The translations under genes and the position numbers were made by a program. Under the pieces are notes generated by a model. The model saw only the letters and a program-made list of their open reading frames with translations. It was not told the DNA's origin and made no database searches. Below, piece by piece: positions 63,895 through 64,000 of a DNA stretch of 64,000 bases. How positions within the stretch are numbered: position 1 is the first letter of the stretch; the number at the start of each line of letters is the position of its first letter. Location: contig LJDB01000001.1 of the NCBI GenBank assembly GCA_001983455.1, positions 1 to 64,000 on the forward strand, read 5' to 3'. The stretch is from Candidatus Epulonipiscium fishelsonii (lineage in GTDB: Bacteria > Bacillota > Clostridia > Lachnospirales > Cellulosilyticaceae).

Positions 63895-64000
63895 TTACAG
63901 AAGTTCTTGTTTAATCTCTTTAATTTTTTCAATAGGAATATTTGTACTGAGTGCTATAATGTCTATATCTACATTATTTATTAATAAGTTTTTAGCTACT
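63895..64000 (-). CDS. third Rpn C-terminus, cut by the window edge
   Basis: The last 106 bases encode the C-terminal 34 residues of another Rpn-type protein (stop at 63895), nearly identical to the end of copy 2; one visible change is IIALSTN instead of IISRSTN. It may be a full gene or a small free-standing copy; its start is outside the window. It lies upstream of copy 2 in the direction of transcription, so the arrangement is again tandem. Confidence 0.75.
   Translation of the reverse strand, partial: VAKNLLINNVDIDIIALSTNIPIEKIKEIKQELL

Noticed and set aside
1-64000. tRNA, rRNA and recognisable riboswitches
   Set aside because: I scanned for cloverleaf-like or conserved riboswitch cores and saw none convincing; this is by eye, so a covariance-model search could still find one.

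Overview
The window comes from a low-GC, probably anaerobic and motile Firmicute of the Clostridia. The support is AT-rich codons, strong AGGAGG-type ribosome binding sites, oxygen-sensitive glycyl radical enzymes, three chemoreceptors, a CBS-type family II pyrophosphatase and Rpn-family genes. This is inferred from gene content; no rRNA or other phylogenetic marker is present.

Layout. (1) 1-19392 is a carbohydrate or polyol catabolism locus. It holds a fructose-type PTS IIABC, two glycyl radical enzymes (GREs), one radical-SAM activase, a GntR/HutC regulator, a zinc-type alcohol dehydrogenase, an FGGY kinase, two GldA-type dehydrogenases, deoxyribose-phosphate aldolase, a GPH-type symporter and an RbsA/C/B-type ABC importer. 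Many gene boundaries carry strong hairpins. A plausible reading is radical dehydration of a polyol to a 2-deoxy sugar, phosphorylation, then DeoC cleavage to glyceraldehyde-3-phosphate and acetaldehyde. (2) 19393-21133 is 1.7 kb without a convincing gene but rich in tandem and inverted repeats. (3) 34737-21134 (minus strand) is a very AT-rich surface-glycan operon: five recognisable glycosyltransferases and a sixth candidate, a four-enzyme route to UDP-2,3-diacetamido-2,3-dideoxyglucuronate, a NeuA-PseG fusion and a NeuB-type synthase. (4) 35028-38554 is a three-gene module with a MORC/MutL-like GHKL ATPase (interrupted by an in-frame UGA), a beta-rich protein and a DUF6339-like protein; it is a candidate defence system. 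(5) 38598-41850 holds glycerate kinase, an M23 peptidase, an IS200/IS605 remnant and a tiny cysteine-rich protein.

(6) 41922-48209 is a tandem array of three paralogous chemoreceptors, two with near-identical promoters. (7) 48473-56107 carries housekeeping and peptide-related genes: CBS-pyrophosphatase, AbgT transporter with M20 hydrolase, a DUF1858 protein, QueG, an M42 peptidase and a small unknown. (8) 56211-64000 holds the two halves of a heterodimeric ABC exporter separated by an Rpn nuclease gene with extra copies of its C-terminal segment, an unknown membrane-anchored protein, a second Rpn gene, and the end of a third copy cut by the window edge.

The most striking feature is the Rpn region. 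Both full-length genes contain an internal, SD-preceded ATG that would make only the C-terminal domain. At the first locus that domain also exists as two separate downstream mini-genes. This fits the known gene-within-gene nuclease/antitoxin arrangement of Rpn proteins, extended here by amplification of the small protein. The MORC-like module is the second candidate for an undescribed system.
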